A DNA stretch of 64,000 bases from Aegilops tauschii subsp. strangulata (GCF_002575655.3 NC_053037.3:320691294-320755293); one strand, 5' to 3'. Counted from the stretch's first letter, positions 22,340-34,078 are shown. Program-made: numbers and translations. The notes: generated by a model from the sequence alone, not told the origin.

Positions 22340-22643
22340 CGCATCGCTCGGCCCCCGACCTCCCACCGTAACCGGGAACTCCCCGAAATTTTCCTCGCCC
22401 TCACTTCTACCACGGTTTTTTCGTCATGGACGGCCCAAAGAATGTCATGCAGCTGCGTCTCCGGCCCGCCCTGGATGAAAAGCCCATTTTCTGTCATGAT
22501 TTTTTGTCATAGAAGTAGGAGCCCACCACATCTATGATAATACCAGGTTTTGTCACAATTATCGTCATAGAAGTGTCATATGTATGACAGAAAAAAAATT
22601 CGTTCGGCCCAAAATGTCACGGATGTGTCTTTTTTTTGTAGTG
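22340..22643 (-). mobile_element. CACTA (DTC) transposon terminal region
   Basis: Read on the minus strand from 22643 the sequence begins CACTACAAAAAAAAGACAC and continues 'atccgtgacattttgggccg', 'tgacacttctatgacgata', 'tcatagatgtggtgggctcc'. I know this as a Triticeae CACTA terminal sequence. The opposite terminus was not found in the window, so how much of the left flank belongs to the element is unknown. No transposase frame was seen; this may be a truncated or non-autonomous copy. Confidence 0.75.
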
Positions 22644-23480
22644 CCTTCAAGCAGCTCCAAGTACCCTATGAGCGCCTAATGCTGACAAGGCCCTTCTTGG
22701 GCGTGACCGACGGCTCCACGGTGCCCCTGGGGTAGGAGCGTCTTACCGTCACCTTCGGCTCCTGCAAGAACTACCACACCGAGCTCATTGACTTCAACGT
22801 GGCGCACATTGGCCCGCCCTACAATGCCATCCTGGGCTACCCCGCGCTCGCCAAGTTCATGGCAGTAACCCACCATGCCACGATATGCCACGAAAAGCTA
22901 AGTCTAGCATGCTTCAAGGGCCAATCGCGACGCCTCCTAAATTATTCTCCTCGCAACCTCGCAGAGCGCCGATTTTTCTCCTCACGCTAGCCGCTTGCAC
23001 ATCAAAGGGGGTCTCTCCTAAGCATCACGCCTCGGAAGCTCCTACCTCCTCGTGGAGCCCTACACCCTCTGGCCTTGTCTAGGCATGCGTCCTAACATGC
23101 CAGCGATGGTTGTAGCATGCTCGGGGGCTGGGTCCTAATGACGTAGAGCACCAAGGCAAGCAAAGAAATAAAAATAGGCCTCATGAGTAGTGTGGCATAC
23201 AACAAAAAGTCAAGTTCTTAATACGAGTTTTTGTCGAAGCATCATCTTCACGTCCCCGCGGGGCTACATTGGTTCTGGTACAAGAACAAAGAAAGGCGCC
23301 ACTCATCGTCAAGAGCTACAAGCTCAAGGACGAGCACATGGCCGCCTACCTCGAGGAGGTGCACAAGCTCGAGAAGCATTTCCTGGGCATGGAGCACTGG
23401 CACATCCCTCGCGATGACGACAAGGAAGCGGAAGACGTCGCCAAGCGGGCCTCCCATTGCGAGCCTCAAGCTTTAGGCGT
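22644..23480 (+). pseudogene. Ty3/gypsy pol relic: protease end and RNase H piece
   Basis: 22648-22880 translates to PFLGVTDGSTVPLG, an in-frame TAG, then LTVTFGSCKNYHTE and PYNAILGYPALAKFMAV. This is the protease/RT-linker region of a gypsy polyprotein (family pattern NAILGRPALxxFMAV). After a non-coding spacer, 23300-23465 gives KLKDEHMAAYLEEVHKLE and HIPRDDDKEAEDVAKRAS, the end of a gypsy RNase H domain. The RT core between them is missing, so the element was internally rearranged. It abuts the CACTA end at 22643. Confidence 0.7.
22905..23285 (+). repeat. Spacer repeat, copy 1
   Basis: Non-coding block with 'agccgcttgca', 'ggagccctacaccctctggc', 'gtagcatgctcggggrctgg' and 'tgacgtagagcacca'. 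The same series recurs 864 bp downstream. It lies between the protease and RNase H relics. Confidence 0.75.
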
Positions 23481-23769
23481 CTTTGAGGAGCGCCTCCTGA
23501 GGCCATCTGCAACGCCCCCCGAGGTCGTCGCCATAAGGCCTCACGAAGAACTCCCACATATACCCGCCTCGGGCGCACCACCACGGCTCGCCTTCAGGCA
23601 TTGGCCTGTCACAGAGCTCAAGAACTACTTGGAGGGGTTCACCTCTTGCGCATCAGGCACGGTAGGCTTCATGGGCACCCGTCCTCAGGCGGCCTCCCGA
23701 GCGTTGCTCGCCACAAGGCACACCCCCCAAGCCATGGCACGCTGAAGACATCGCACCCAAGAACTAAGC

Positions 23770-24150
23770 CTAATGTGCCTCGAAGGCCGTTCACAACACT
23801 TCTTAAATTCCTCGGCTCGCAGCCTCGCTGAGCGTCAATTCCCCTTTTGTGCAAGCCGCTTGCATGTCAAAGGGGGGCTTCCTGAGCATCGCGCCTCGGG
23901 AGCCCCTACCTCCTCGCGGAGCCCTACACCCTCTGGCCTTGTTTAGGCACGTGTCCTAACATACCAGCGACGGTCGTAGCATGCTCGGGGACTGGGTCCT
24001 AATGACGTAGAGCACCAGAGCATGCAAAAAAGGAAAAATAGGCCTCACGAGGAGTACACGCTGCAACAAAACATTAAGTACTTATTATGAGTCTTCCCCA
24101 GAGTGTCATTCTCATGCCTCCACGGGGATACATTGATCTTAATGCAGGGG
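23770..24150 (+). repeat. Spacer repeat, copy 2
   Basis: Repeats copy 1 in the same order and orientation with roughly 10-15 percent visible differences. It lies between the RNase H relic and the B3-domain relic. Confidence 0.75.
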
Positions 24151-24215
24151 AAAAAGGGAGGAATCTGGGCGGAGCGCGGCTCGTCTTCACAGCCCGACTC
24201 GGGCGCTCCCTGAGC

Positions 24216-24920
24216 CTAGTCGGAGTCGTCGCCTTCGCTCTTGATGCTCCGGGAGCTCTCGTCGCTTTCGCTCCCACTGGTGGAGTCAGTGCCGCTTATG
24301 CTCTCGCTCTCCGTGTAGCACTCCATGTGGCCACCAGTGACCCCAAAGAACTTCACAAAGAGGGTGGCTGCTCCATCGTACCTGAACTGAAGAGTCGGCC
24401 CATGCTTCATGCTCCGGGAGCAGGCAAACGACTTCCACCCCTGCCTTAGGAACATGAATCCGGCCGGGGATAACTCAACCGTCACCCAGGAGGGGCCATT
24501 GCAGCAGCCGCCCACATGCAGCCACAGGCCCAAGGGCTCACCTGTCCTCCATCGCTCTCACAAAGGAGTCGGGGAGCCGGAGCCAGGTGTGAGGCCGGCG
24601 GTGCAGCCCCACGATGAACTCGTGCACCGCCACCGATGTGTGGGCCTCCAGTGGGAGAACAAGGGCAGGAATTCTGCTGCGCCCTCCACGGCACGAACGT
24701 CATGCCCCCCACAACTGCGGGGCATGATCCTTCCATAGGTGCTGGAGCCGGCCTCCGTGGCGGAACCTGAAGAGCGCGTCCGGCCCTGAGGGGAAGCCCT
24801 CATCGCGGCAGCGTGTGCGCGGGCATGACCCTTACCCTTCACCGACGCCAGCTCCGGCGCCGACACCGCCTCCATCGTCGCCTTGCCCTTGGCAGCGGTG
24901 GAGGCCTTCTTGGGCGCCAT
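24216..24920 (-). pseudogene. B3 DNA-binding-domain gene relic (REM-like) inside gypsy sequence
   Basis: B3 proteins are plant transcription factors. The minus-strand frame starts at MAPKKASTAAKGK (ATG at 24918-24920), with a basic, Ala-rich N-terminus. Another frame gives VHEFIVGLHRRPHTW and LRLPDSFVRAMEDR, then TGA. The next frame continues GEPLGLWLHVGGCCNG, WVTVELSPAGFMF, GWKSFACS, LQFRYDGAATLFVKFFG: a typical B3 fold (W..V.L ... F..GW..F ... F.YDG...F.V..FG). It ends in an acidic Ser-rich tail with a stop at 24216. At least two frame changes are needed, so it is broken. It lies antisense to flanking gypsy fragments, which suggests capture or insertion. Confidence 0.7.
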
Positions 24921-25099
24921 GGCGGCGGACGAAGGTTGGGAGTTGGAAGAAGATGAGGCGGAGAGCGAGATGGGAAGCAATGATGCGCCTGTGCCTGGCA
25001 CGGTCAGGCTTTATGACCAAGATGGCGGTGACCTAGGCGTCGTGGGAAGTGGGGGTGTTCCCGTCCCGTCATGCTGCCATGCATCCCTACCTGGGCCCG

Positions 25100-25449
25100 G
25101 TAGTCTTAGGCCCCGCGTCATTTCGCCCCACCCAGCGGGCGGAACATGCGCGCCATGGGCCCGGCGGCTACTGTCGGCCTAGTGGGAACCAGGGTACCAC
25201 GGGCCACCTGCCTAAGGCCTAGGAAGGGCCCCTTGGCCATCTCAAGAAGGCAGCCCGCCAGCGGGCATCGTGAAGCCAGCAGCCTCACGAGGGCCTCGCG
25301 AAGCCGGCAGCCTCACCGACAAAGGACTTCATCAGGACTAACATGGAAGCAAGCGGCCTTGCAAGGCGCCCTCCCATGAGGCCTCCCCGCAAGGCCTCCC
25401 AAGGAGCCACCCGAGGAGCCGCGCGGCACGGGCGCTTCCCACCACATGG
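25100..25449. other. GC-rich gypsy-associated spacer
   Basis: Repeated 'aagccrgcagcctca' and 'aaggcctccc' words; no domain seen. Probably part of the same gypsy relic. Confidence 0.35.
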
Positions 25450-26045
25450 GTGACGTCGCCAAGGCTGGCACCAGCCTACGCAGCCAGGACAGTTTCCCCT
25501 TCGGTGCTAAGGGAGCAGCTGTGCCTCCCTGCCCCAAACCATGTCCCAAATGTTTCCCCTTTGTTGAAAGAAGACCAATATGGTGGCGCGGCAGGACGCA
25601 GATCATTGTGGAGCCCCTGGCGCGTCATGGATAAGAAATTTAGCAGGCGAAGACCACCATTTGTGGGGAGAAGCACCGGCGCCTCTCCCCTTTCAAATTG
25701 CCGCCTTGTGGTAGCCCATTCCCTCTCATAATTTTAGGGAAGAGGCCCAAGGCATCTATATAAGGGACGGGGCGGCCACCGTAGCAAAGGATGGACTCCT
25801 GCCCAAAGCCTAACACCATTGCTAGCTCCAAAGAGCTCCAGCTCATCTTGTAGCTCCAAGAGCACTGTCCATAAGCAATACAACCAAGAAGGAGTAGGAT
25901 TTTACACCGCATGGTGGCCCGAGCCTGAGTAGCTCGCTGTTTCATTGTCACGCCTAGCTCATAGCCTTGTAGACGCAAAGCCAGGCCCCCAAAGCTTGAA
26001 CCAGGATTTTTGGAGGATTTCCCCTGGCTAAGAATCAACCCCCCT
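25450..26045 (+). mobile_element. Probable gypsy LTR portion with TATA box
   Basis: An LTR-like promoter/R region: 'ctatataaggg' near 25756, then a run leading to 'ttttacaccgcatggtggcc' and 'cctgagtagctcgctgt', a pattern common in Triticeae gypsy LTRs. The boundaries are not clear: no TG/CA pair or target duplication was identified. It joins WHAM-type LTR sequence at about 26050-26060. Confidence 0.45.
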
Positions 26046-26060
26046 ATAATTAAATGTCCA

Positions 26061-27020
26061 ATTCCTTAATGATATTCAATACCCCTCTGATCTTGAACAT
26101 GGATATGATTTGTGAGTAGTTACTTTTGTTCTTGAAGACATGGGAGAAGTCTTGTTATATCATGTGAAGTTCGTATTCATTTGATATTTTGATGATATGT
26201 ATGTTGTTGCTTCCTTTAGTGGTGTCATGTGAACGTCGACTACATGGAACTTCACCATACTTGGGCCTAAGGGGAGGCATTGTGGAGTAATAAGTAGATG
26301 ATGGGTTGCTAGAGTGGCAGAATCTTAAACCGTAGTTTATGCATTATTCCGTAAGGGGCTGATTTGAATCCTTATGTTTCATGCTACGGTTAGATTTGTC
26401 GTAATTCTTCTTTCGTAGTTGCAGATTCTTGCGAGAGGGGGTAATCATAAGTTGGTTGCTTGTTCAGGTAAGAACAGCACCCAAGCATCAGTCCACCCAC
26501 ATATTAAATTATCAAAGTAGTGAACGTGAATCACCTAAACATGATGAACGTGACTAGATGACAATTCCCATGTGTCCTCTAGAACTCTTTGCTTACCATA
26601 AGAGAAAGTTTTGTCTTCTCCTTTGCTATAAAAACGATTGGGCCACCTTGTTGCACCTTTGTTATTATTGCTACTTGTTACTTGTTACGAATTACCTTGC
26701 TACCAAACTATCTGTTACCGCTACTTTCAGTACTTGCAAAGAATACCTTGCTGAAAACCGCTTATCATTTCCTTCTGCTCCATGTTGGGTTCGACACTCT
26801 TACTTATCGAAAGGACTACGATTGATCCCCTGTACTTGTGGGTCATCACTATGCTACTAAACACTTTGCTAAAAAAATATTATATCCCAGGTGGTTGAAT
26901 TGACAACTCAACTGCTAAGGCTCATAAAAATTCTTTGGCTCCCCTTGTGTTGAATCAACAAATTTGGGTGAAATACTACCCTCGAAGACTGTCGTGATCC
27001 CCTATACTTGTGTGTTATCA
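26061..27020 (+). mobile_element. Truncated, apparently chimeric gypsy LTR (WHAM-like then Sabrina-like end)
   Basis: 26061-26848 aligns by eye with 33190-33972 ('cctctgatcttga', 'gagtagttacttttgttctt', 'aaggggctgattt', 'ccttctgctcc') and ends '..gtgggtcatca', an LTR terminus. It is followed by 172 bp (26849-27020) that ends again in '..gatcccctatacttgtgtgttatca' and then a primer-binding-like 'tggcgctattgtcgggga' at 27031. Two LTR 3' ends therefore sit in series. The first ~740 bp of the LTR present in the downstream copy is missing here. Confidence 0.6.
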
Positions 27021-27606
27021 AGACCTTTTTTGGCGCTATTGTCGGGGAGCAGAGCTCTATTTATTGAGTTCACTTGGGATTTTACACTATGAAGAATCTG
27101 AAAGACGCTAATACTAAGATCGTACCCTCTAAGACGAGGAGAGGTAAGTAACTGCCATCTAGCTCCGCACTTGATTCACCTTATGTTTTAAGTAGGCTTG
27201 TGACACCACCACCTGCTATTCATTCTGATATGTCACAAGTAATTGATGATACTACTTCTGCTATAAATTAAACTTGTGATGATGTTCTTAAGAAAAAATT
27301 AACTTTGTGCAATCTAAAGAAGAGAATCTCCCTCAAGCTTGGGGGAGGCTTCTCCAGTTACTTAATGCTTTGCTTGATCATCCTCTTAAGAAAAATGAAA
27401 TACTTGATACTTTTATAAAGACTAACCGATGCTTCTAGGGACTACCTAGATAGTTGTGTTGGCTGTGTTTTCAGGGAATGAACTGTTGGACAGGCTGAAG
27501 AACTATTAAACAATATGTTAAAGAATGTCGATGATTGAACACTTCTTGAACCACCACCGAAGCCAACTCCAAAAAGAGAGGTATTCTATTCCTCTGTCCC
27601 AAAGAT

Positions 27607-29239
27607 ATGCAAGAGGCAAAGAAATCTATGAAAGAAAAGGGTATTAAATCCGAAGATGTCAATAGTTTGCCACCTATTGAAGAAATACAAGGACTTGATA
27701 TCCCGACACAGGTAGTAAAGGTAAACTATCTTTATAGATTTGATAAGGGTGATATTGCCTATAATAAATCTGCTAGTCAATGCCTGGATGAATTTGAGAA
27801 TTACATTGCTAAGCAAGAACACTTCAAAATGTATGTTAGTAATCAGTTGAAACGAAATGCTATCATGATTGATCGCTTGATTGATTTGATGCTAAGCAAG
27901 AACACTTCAAAATGATGTTAGAGGTTTAAGTAAACATTCATCCGTGGTTCATACCCAGTTAGAAAAAGTTTCTAAGACGCAAAATGATTTGCTGAATGAA
28001 ATGAATAATAAAATGAATGATCGTGATGTTAAAGTTGTGACTAGAGGAGGCAGAATGACTCAGGATCCTCTATATCCTGAAGTTCATCCTAAGCGAATTG
28101 AGCAAGATTCTCATAGAATTAATGTTGATGAACCTAATTCATCTAATAAGAAAAATAAAAATAAAAAGGGTAGAACTTTGCATGCTTCTAGTGAACCTGT
28201 GGTAGAAAAATCTCCTGGGAATCATAATGATGTTTCTATTTTTGATGCTGAGACACAATCTGGTAATGAACATCCACCTAGTGATAATGATAATGATAAT
28301 AATGTTCATGTTGATGCTCAACCAGATAGTGGTAAAGAACCTGATAATGATGTAGAAATAGAACTTGTTGTTGATCTTGCTAACCCACCTCCTAAGAATA
28401 GAAGATATGATAAAAGTGATTTCATTGCTAGAAAACATGGAAAAGACAGAGAGCCATGGGTTCAGAAACTCATGCCATTTCCTACTAAGCCTTCCAAAAA
28501 TATGGATGAGGAGGATTTTGAGCGCTTTGTTGAAATGCTTAGACTCGTGTTTTTGCGCACATGTTTGACTGATATTTTGAAAATGCCTCCATATGCTAAA
28601 TACATGAAAGATATTGTCACTAATAAAAGGAAGATACCTGAAGCTAAAATTTCCACCATGCTTGCAACTTATTATTTTAAGGGTGGACTACCTAAGAAGT
28701 TAGGAGATCCAAGAATACCCACCATACCATGCTCCATTAAAAGAAGTTATGTTAAAACTGCCTTGTGTGATTTAGGAGCAGGTGTCAGTGTTATGCCTTT
28801 ATCTTTATATAGAAGACTTGATTTGGATACGTTGACACCTACTGAAATCTCTTTGCAAATGGCTGATAAATCAACTGCTATACCTATTGGAATATGTGAG
28901 GATGTTCCTGTTGTTGTTGCAAATGTTACTATCTTAATAGACTTTGTTATTCTTGATATGCCCAAGGACGACAACATGTAGATTATCCTTGGTAGACCCT
29001 TTTTGAATACTGCAGGGGTTGTTATTGACTGCAATAAAAGCAAGGTTACTTTTCATGTCAATGGTAATGAGCATATAGTTTATTTTCTGAGGAAGCAAAG
29101 TTCAGTTAATAATATCAACATTATTGAAAAAATTGCGACAATTAGTATTGGAGGTTTCAAATTCCCTCTCCCGACCGTCAAAAAGAAATATGAAACACTT
29201 ATTGTTGGGGAGATGCATATCCCCATTGAGGTAACCTAG
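27607..29239 (+). pseudogene. Gypsy gag C-terminus plus retropepsin-like protease, broken
   Basis: The frame has breaks near 27915 and a TAG at 28979-28981. 27944-28981 encodes an acidic linker, then EPWVQKLMPFPTKPSK and MPPYAKYMKDIVTNKRKIPE, typical of the plant gypsy gag-protease linker. CDLGAGVSVMPLSLYRRL follows, where DLGA stands at the aspartic protease active site, usually D(T/S)GA. After the TAG the same frame gives IILGRPFLNTAGVVID, the second conserved block of the fold. The protein would process the gag polyprotein if intact; the stop and frame breaks make that unlikely. Confidence 0.75.
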
Positions 29240-30002
29240 TGTTGCACGAAAATTATTTGGTTTCATGGTACTCGAATATAGTTTGTTAATAAGACTTGAT
29301 CAGCCTTATTGATGTATTATTTTTTAGGGGCATGTGGTCGATGAATTTAGTAAGCACAACCTACATAACTACTGTTTTCCCTCTGTTATTTAAAGTTCAA
29401 TAAAGTAGAATGCCATGATTATCCTGTTTTCTGAATTATCCGTGCAATAAAAAAAGTCCCAAAAATAAAAGTTCTCGGAATGACCTGAAAATTTAGTATG
29501 ATTTTTTCTACATATTTAAGAATTTTTGGCACTGAACACACCCCAGGGGGTGCACCTGTGATCCAAGAGCTCACAAGGCGGCCCCTCGGGGCGCGCCTAG
29601 TGAGATCATGGATCCCACAGGGGGCCCTCACTTAGTGCACCAGCCCACTGCCTTCTCCTTCCTCCAGAAAAAATCAACATAGCTTCCTAGCTCGTTTTCG
29701 TTGATTTTTAGTCTCCTTGCTCGGAGCTCCATTTTCAAAACTGTTTTGAGGAATTACTCCTTGGTATGTGACTCCTCCAATGGTCAAATCATTTTTTGTT
29801 CTAGTGCTTTATGTTTTGCATATTTTGCTACTGTGGGTGACCATGTATATGAGCTTGCATGTTGAATTTGAATGGTTCAAAGTAGTTTTGATGCATGATA
29901 TAGCCTCTCGAAACTTGTGGGAGTAATTGCTATAAATTTTGTTAAGTTTTGTTCATGTTTATTTTGAGGGACTAAAAATTTCAGAAATTTTTCAGAAAAA
30001 GA
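29240..30002. other. Gypsy internal non-coding stretch
   Basis: AT-rich; contains 'ccccagggggtgcacc' and 'ggcccctcggggcgcgcc'. No conserved frame seen. Confidence 0.4.
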
Positions 30003-31007
30003 AAATGTTTAAGATGATGTTGAGAGGTTCTTCGAGCTCGCGTTCAAAGAAACTCCGAAGAAGAAGCCCAAGTACAAGCTTCCTCGTGCGATCGTGCGAA
30101 TGGCCGTGCAACACATTCTTGAGGCATGCAGGCATTCATGATATTTCTATTATTTGGTGAACAATGATGGCTTCATCCCGTTCCTTGAAGATAAGTGTGA
30201 TCAGTACCTCCTCCTCACCAATACTTTTGTGCAAAATTTCTACTTACATGCTAGGAGGGATACACCCACTGTGTCATTCCACCTCTATGATATTCCTCAA
30301 GAAATGACACTTGATAGTTTTGCCAAGTATGCGAAATCCCTAATGAGGGCAGCCCTCTAGAGCCACATCCTAGGGACGTCACGGATTTTATATATGCAGT
30401 GACTGTGGGGGAGACTAGAGGAGTGTCTGATGCTAGAGTTGCTACTTTATATTTTTCTTATTTTGCGCTACTACTCATTATTTGGTGGGAGACGTTTAAT
30501 GTTTAGGTGGGAGAGTGGAACGCTCAGTCCCCTGATGTTGCTATTTTGCGTCATGCTCTTTACTGTGATAGAACTTTTAGTTTGGGAGCTATGGTTGCTC
30601 GACGGTTACACACTAACTACTCGAAGGGCGTTATTTATTGTGGTATTTATGCTTCCTGCCTCACTAGATATTTTGAGATTTCTGTTAGGCACGAGGAGGA
30701 TGAGCTTTTACCTACCAAATATCTTGATTATGGTAGCATGGTTGAGCATAATTTTATTAATTCTGGCATCAGATGCTTTCGGTATAAGTTGGTATTTAGT
30801 TAGGGTACTCATGACATTATTACTTTGCATGCATCGTCTTTGTTCGATCTTTCCAAGGGCAGGTACACTATTATGCCTGAGGACAGTTATGCTTATTGGG
30901 GCTCGCCACCGCCCTCAGCACCTGAGCTAGAGCCAGCCGCGGAGCCTATCTATCAGTGGGAGCCTCAGTATGACCCTGGATCTGACTACTCTCAGTCGTG
31001 TCCCTAG
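30003..31007 (+). pseudogene. Downstream ORF relic of Sabrina/Athila-like gypsy element
   Basis: Pieces in different frames match an ORF I associate with Sabrina-type elements: NNDGFIPFLEDKCDQYLLLT and ARRDTPTVSFHLYDIPQEM (30154-30360), PDVAILRHALYCDRTFSLGA with MVARRLHTNYSKG (30507-30803), then an in-frame stop at 30801 and LHASSLFDLSKGRYTIMPED (30825-31007). The function of this ORF is not established. It sits where Athila-type elements carry an env-like ORF, but I see no membrane or signal segment here. Several frameshifts and stops make it dead. Confidence 0.6.
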
Positions 31008-32451
31008 ACCAAGTTAGGCCAAAAGCCTAAGCTTGGGGGAGTACATATTTTTCACCAACATTACATTCATGTATCACACACTCATTCGACTTGTCGGTGT
31101 TCATCCTCTTTCGTTCTAGATCCATGTTAGTTTTATTTTTGCTTTCTTCTTGTGTGTTTGAAAAACATGGAAAACCCAAAAATATTTCTCGCTTCTTTTC
31201 GGTTTTTCTTTCCCGTTTAATTAGTTTGTAGTAGTAAAAGAAAACTCAAAAAGATTTCTCATTTCTTCTTTTGTTTGTTGGGAGCTTTCACGTGTAAATA
31301 GTTTTTCTCATTTTTTTCGTTTTTCCTTCATTACTTTGCTTTCTTCAGAAAAGCTAAAAACTCTGATAACATTTCAATGTGTTTCTCTGAAATTCTTCTC
31401 TTGTATTTGAGTTGTCATAAGGAGAAGACCGCGATGAAATTGTTGAGTGGCTCTCATATGCGCTATTGTTGATCTAACGAAGAGCCAATATTACCTTGTC
31501 TTGTTTGAATAAAATAATCGCAGATTCCAGCTTAGTCCAGGGCTCACTTGAACTATTATTATTTTCACATCATTCGGTTGTGAAAGTGAAAGGAAATAAT
31601 GACGATGATTTGATGAAGTTATTGCGGTGAAGGAAAGCTGGTATGAACTCTTCTTGTTTTTTATGTAAATATGTTTAACTAAGTCGATCTTGATTCAGCA
31701 TATTCCGAGTAAACATGTTTGTGATGAAAATTAGAGACTAAAGTTGCTCATGTCATGCTTAAATAGCTAGGAGTGGATAATGATTTATCTTTAGTGCCAA
31801 CATGCATTAAAATGGTTGTGATGTAGTGTGCTAGTATGCTATCCTCCTCTAAATGATTCAAGTGGCTTGAGTTGGCACATATTCGCACATGTAGTTGATT
31901 CAAAACCAGCGCAGCCTTCGTGATATTTATGTTTAGGGCGTTTATATCCTACTCATGCTCATGTCCAATGTTAATTATTCGCAATGCATGATTATGACTG
32001 TCGTCGCTCTCTAGGTGGTTGCTCCTCAATCTATTTGCTAGCATTCACATGTACTAAGCGGGACTACTGCTTGTGCATAAAAGATCATTAACCCCAAATT
32101 AAGTTGTTCCAGATGAGTTCGCCATATCTACATATATGCGGTATTACTCTGCCGTTCTAAGTAAATTTGCATATGCCACCTCTAATCGTTCAAATAAACA
32201 TCTATTTTGTGTGCCCGTACTGCTCAGGGAGCAACTGGGGGGTCAATATCTTCCATGCTATGTGGTTTACTCTCACGATGGGTGTTTATTCACTTGTCAT
32301 TGCACGAGAGAGAGGATGGTAATTGGGGTGCCCAATTCTGTAATAAAAAATGAAAAAAATATAGAAAAACAACTCCCCAGGAAAGTTGATTGTTTGGAGG
32401 GCACCCGAGGATTCGGCTAGCCATGACTTGTGTATTTACGTTTGAGGGGGA
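31008..32451. other. Gypsy 3' internal non-coding region with polypurine tract
   Basis: AT-rich with repeated 'aaaacycaaaaa.atttctc' near 31180-31260. It ends in a purine tract (about 32444-32451, 'gaggggga') next to the LTR start, as expected for plus-strand priming. Confidence 0.55.
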
Positions 32452-33972
32452 TGATACGTCCATTTTGCATCATGTTTTCCTGGTGTTATTTATGATGTTT
32501 TTATGCATAATAATGCTTTTTGGAGTAATTCTAATGCCTTTTCCCTCATAATATGCAAGGTACACACAAAGAGGGAGAATTCCGGCAGCTGGAAATCTGG
32601 ATCTGGAAAAGCTACGTCAGGCTACCTATTCTGCACAACTCCAAACAAGCTGAAACTTGACGGAGATTTTTTATGGAATATTAGAAGAATATTGAAGGAA
32701 ATAAGTACCAGAGGGGGCCCACCAGGTGGGCACAACCCACTTGGGCGCGTCAGGGAGCCCAGGCGCACCCTGGTGGGTTGTGCTCACCCAGCCCCACCTC
32801 TGGTGCCCATCTTCTGGTATATAAGTCATTTTGACCTAGAAAAAATAAGGAGAGGACTTTCGGGACGGAGCGCCGCCGTCTCTAGGCGGAACTTGGGTAG
32901 GAGCACTTTTGCCCTCCGGTAGAGCGATTCCGCCGGGGGAACTTCCCTCCCGGAGGGGGAAATCATCGTCATCATCATCACCAACAACTCTCCCAAGTTG
33001 GGGAGGGCAATCTCCTTCAACATCTTCAACAACACCATCTCCTCTCAAACCCTAGTTCATCTCTTGTGTTCAATCTTTGTACTGGAACTATAGATTGGTG
33101 CTTGTGGGTGACTAGTAGTGTTGATTACATCTTGTAGTTGATTACTATATGGTTTATTTGGTGGAAGATTATATGTTCAGATCCAACATGCTATTTAATA
33201 CTCCTCTGATCTTGAGCGTGATTATCATTTGTGAGTAGTTACTTTTGTTCTTGAGGTCACGGGAGAAATCATGTTGCAAGTAATAATGTGAACTTGATAT
33301 GTGTTCGATATTTTGATAGTATGTATGTTGTGATTCCCTTAGTGGTGTCATGTGAACGTCAACTACATGACACTTCACCATATTTGGGCCTAAGGGAATG
33401 CATTGTGGAGTAGTTATTAGATGATGGGTTGCGAGAGTGACAGAAGCTTAAACCCTAGTTTATGCGCTATTCCGTAAGGGGCTGATTTGGATCCAAAAGT
33501 TTAATGCTATGGTTAGAATTTATTCTTAATACTTTTCTCCTAGTTGCGGATGCTTGCGATGGGGTTAATCATAAGTAGGAGGTTTGTTCAAGTAAGAACA
33601 ACACCTAAGCACCCGTCCACCCACATATCAAAATACCAAAGTAGCGAACACAAATCGAACCAACATGATGAAAGTGACTAGATGAAATTCCCGTGTACCC
33701 TCAAGAACGCTTTGCTTACTATAAGAGACCTTTTTGGCCTATCCGTTGCCTCAAAAGGAATGGGCTACCTTGCTGCACTTTTGTTACTACTATCATTACT
33801 TGCTCGTTACAAATTATCTTGCTATCAAACTACTCTGTTACTTACAATTTTAGCACTTGCAGACATTACCTTGCTGAAAACCACTTGTCATTTCCTTCTG
33901 CTCCTTGGTGGGTTCAACACTCTTACTTATCAAAAAGAGCTACAATTGATCCCCTATACTTGTGGGTCGTCA
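32452..33972 (+). mobile_element. Complete WHAM-like gypsy LTR (1,521 bp)
   Basis: Starts TGATACGTCCATTTTGCATC directly after a purine tract and ends '..cttgtgggtcgtca', followed by a primer-binding-like TGGCGCCGTTGCCGGGGA from 33984. A TATA box lies at about 32817 ('tggtatataagtc'). It is bordered by internal-domain sequence on both sides, so it acts as the 3' LTR of one unit and the 5' LTR of the next. Confidence 0.75.
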
Positions 33973-34078
33973 AGGCTATTTTCTGGCGCCGTTGCCGGGG
34001 AGCGAAGCGCCTTTTGTAAGTGGAATTTGGCAAGAGAACATTTATATAGTGTGCTGAAATTTATTGTCACTTGTTACT

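Larger units (their letters stand above)
27021..32451 (+). mobile_element. Ty3/gypsy (Sabrina/WHAM-like) internal domain
   Basis: Runs from the primer-binding-like site (27031) to a purine tract 'gaggggga' that abuts TGATACG at 32452. Order: decayed gag start (ATG at 27089, with stops from about 27147), gag/protease frame (27607-29239), a long non-coding stretch, a downstream ORF relic (30003-31007), then about 1.4 kb of AT-rich non-coding sequence. No reverse transcriptase or integrase was found between 29240 and 30000, in line with a non-autonomous family. Confidence 0.7.

Noticed and set aside
24558..25001. Intact 147-codon minus-strand protein
   Set aside because: Only its N-terminal part fits the B3 gene; the rest is out of frame with the B3 core, so it is part of the pseudogene.
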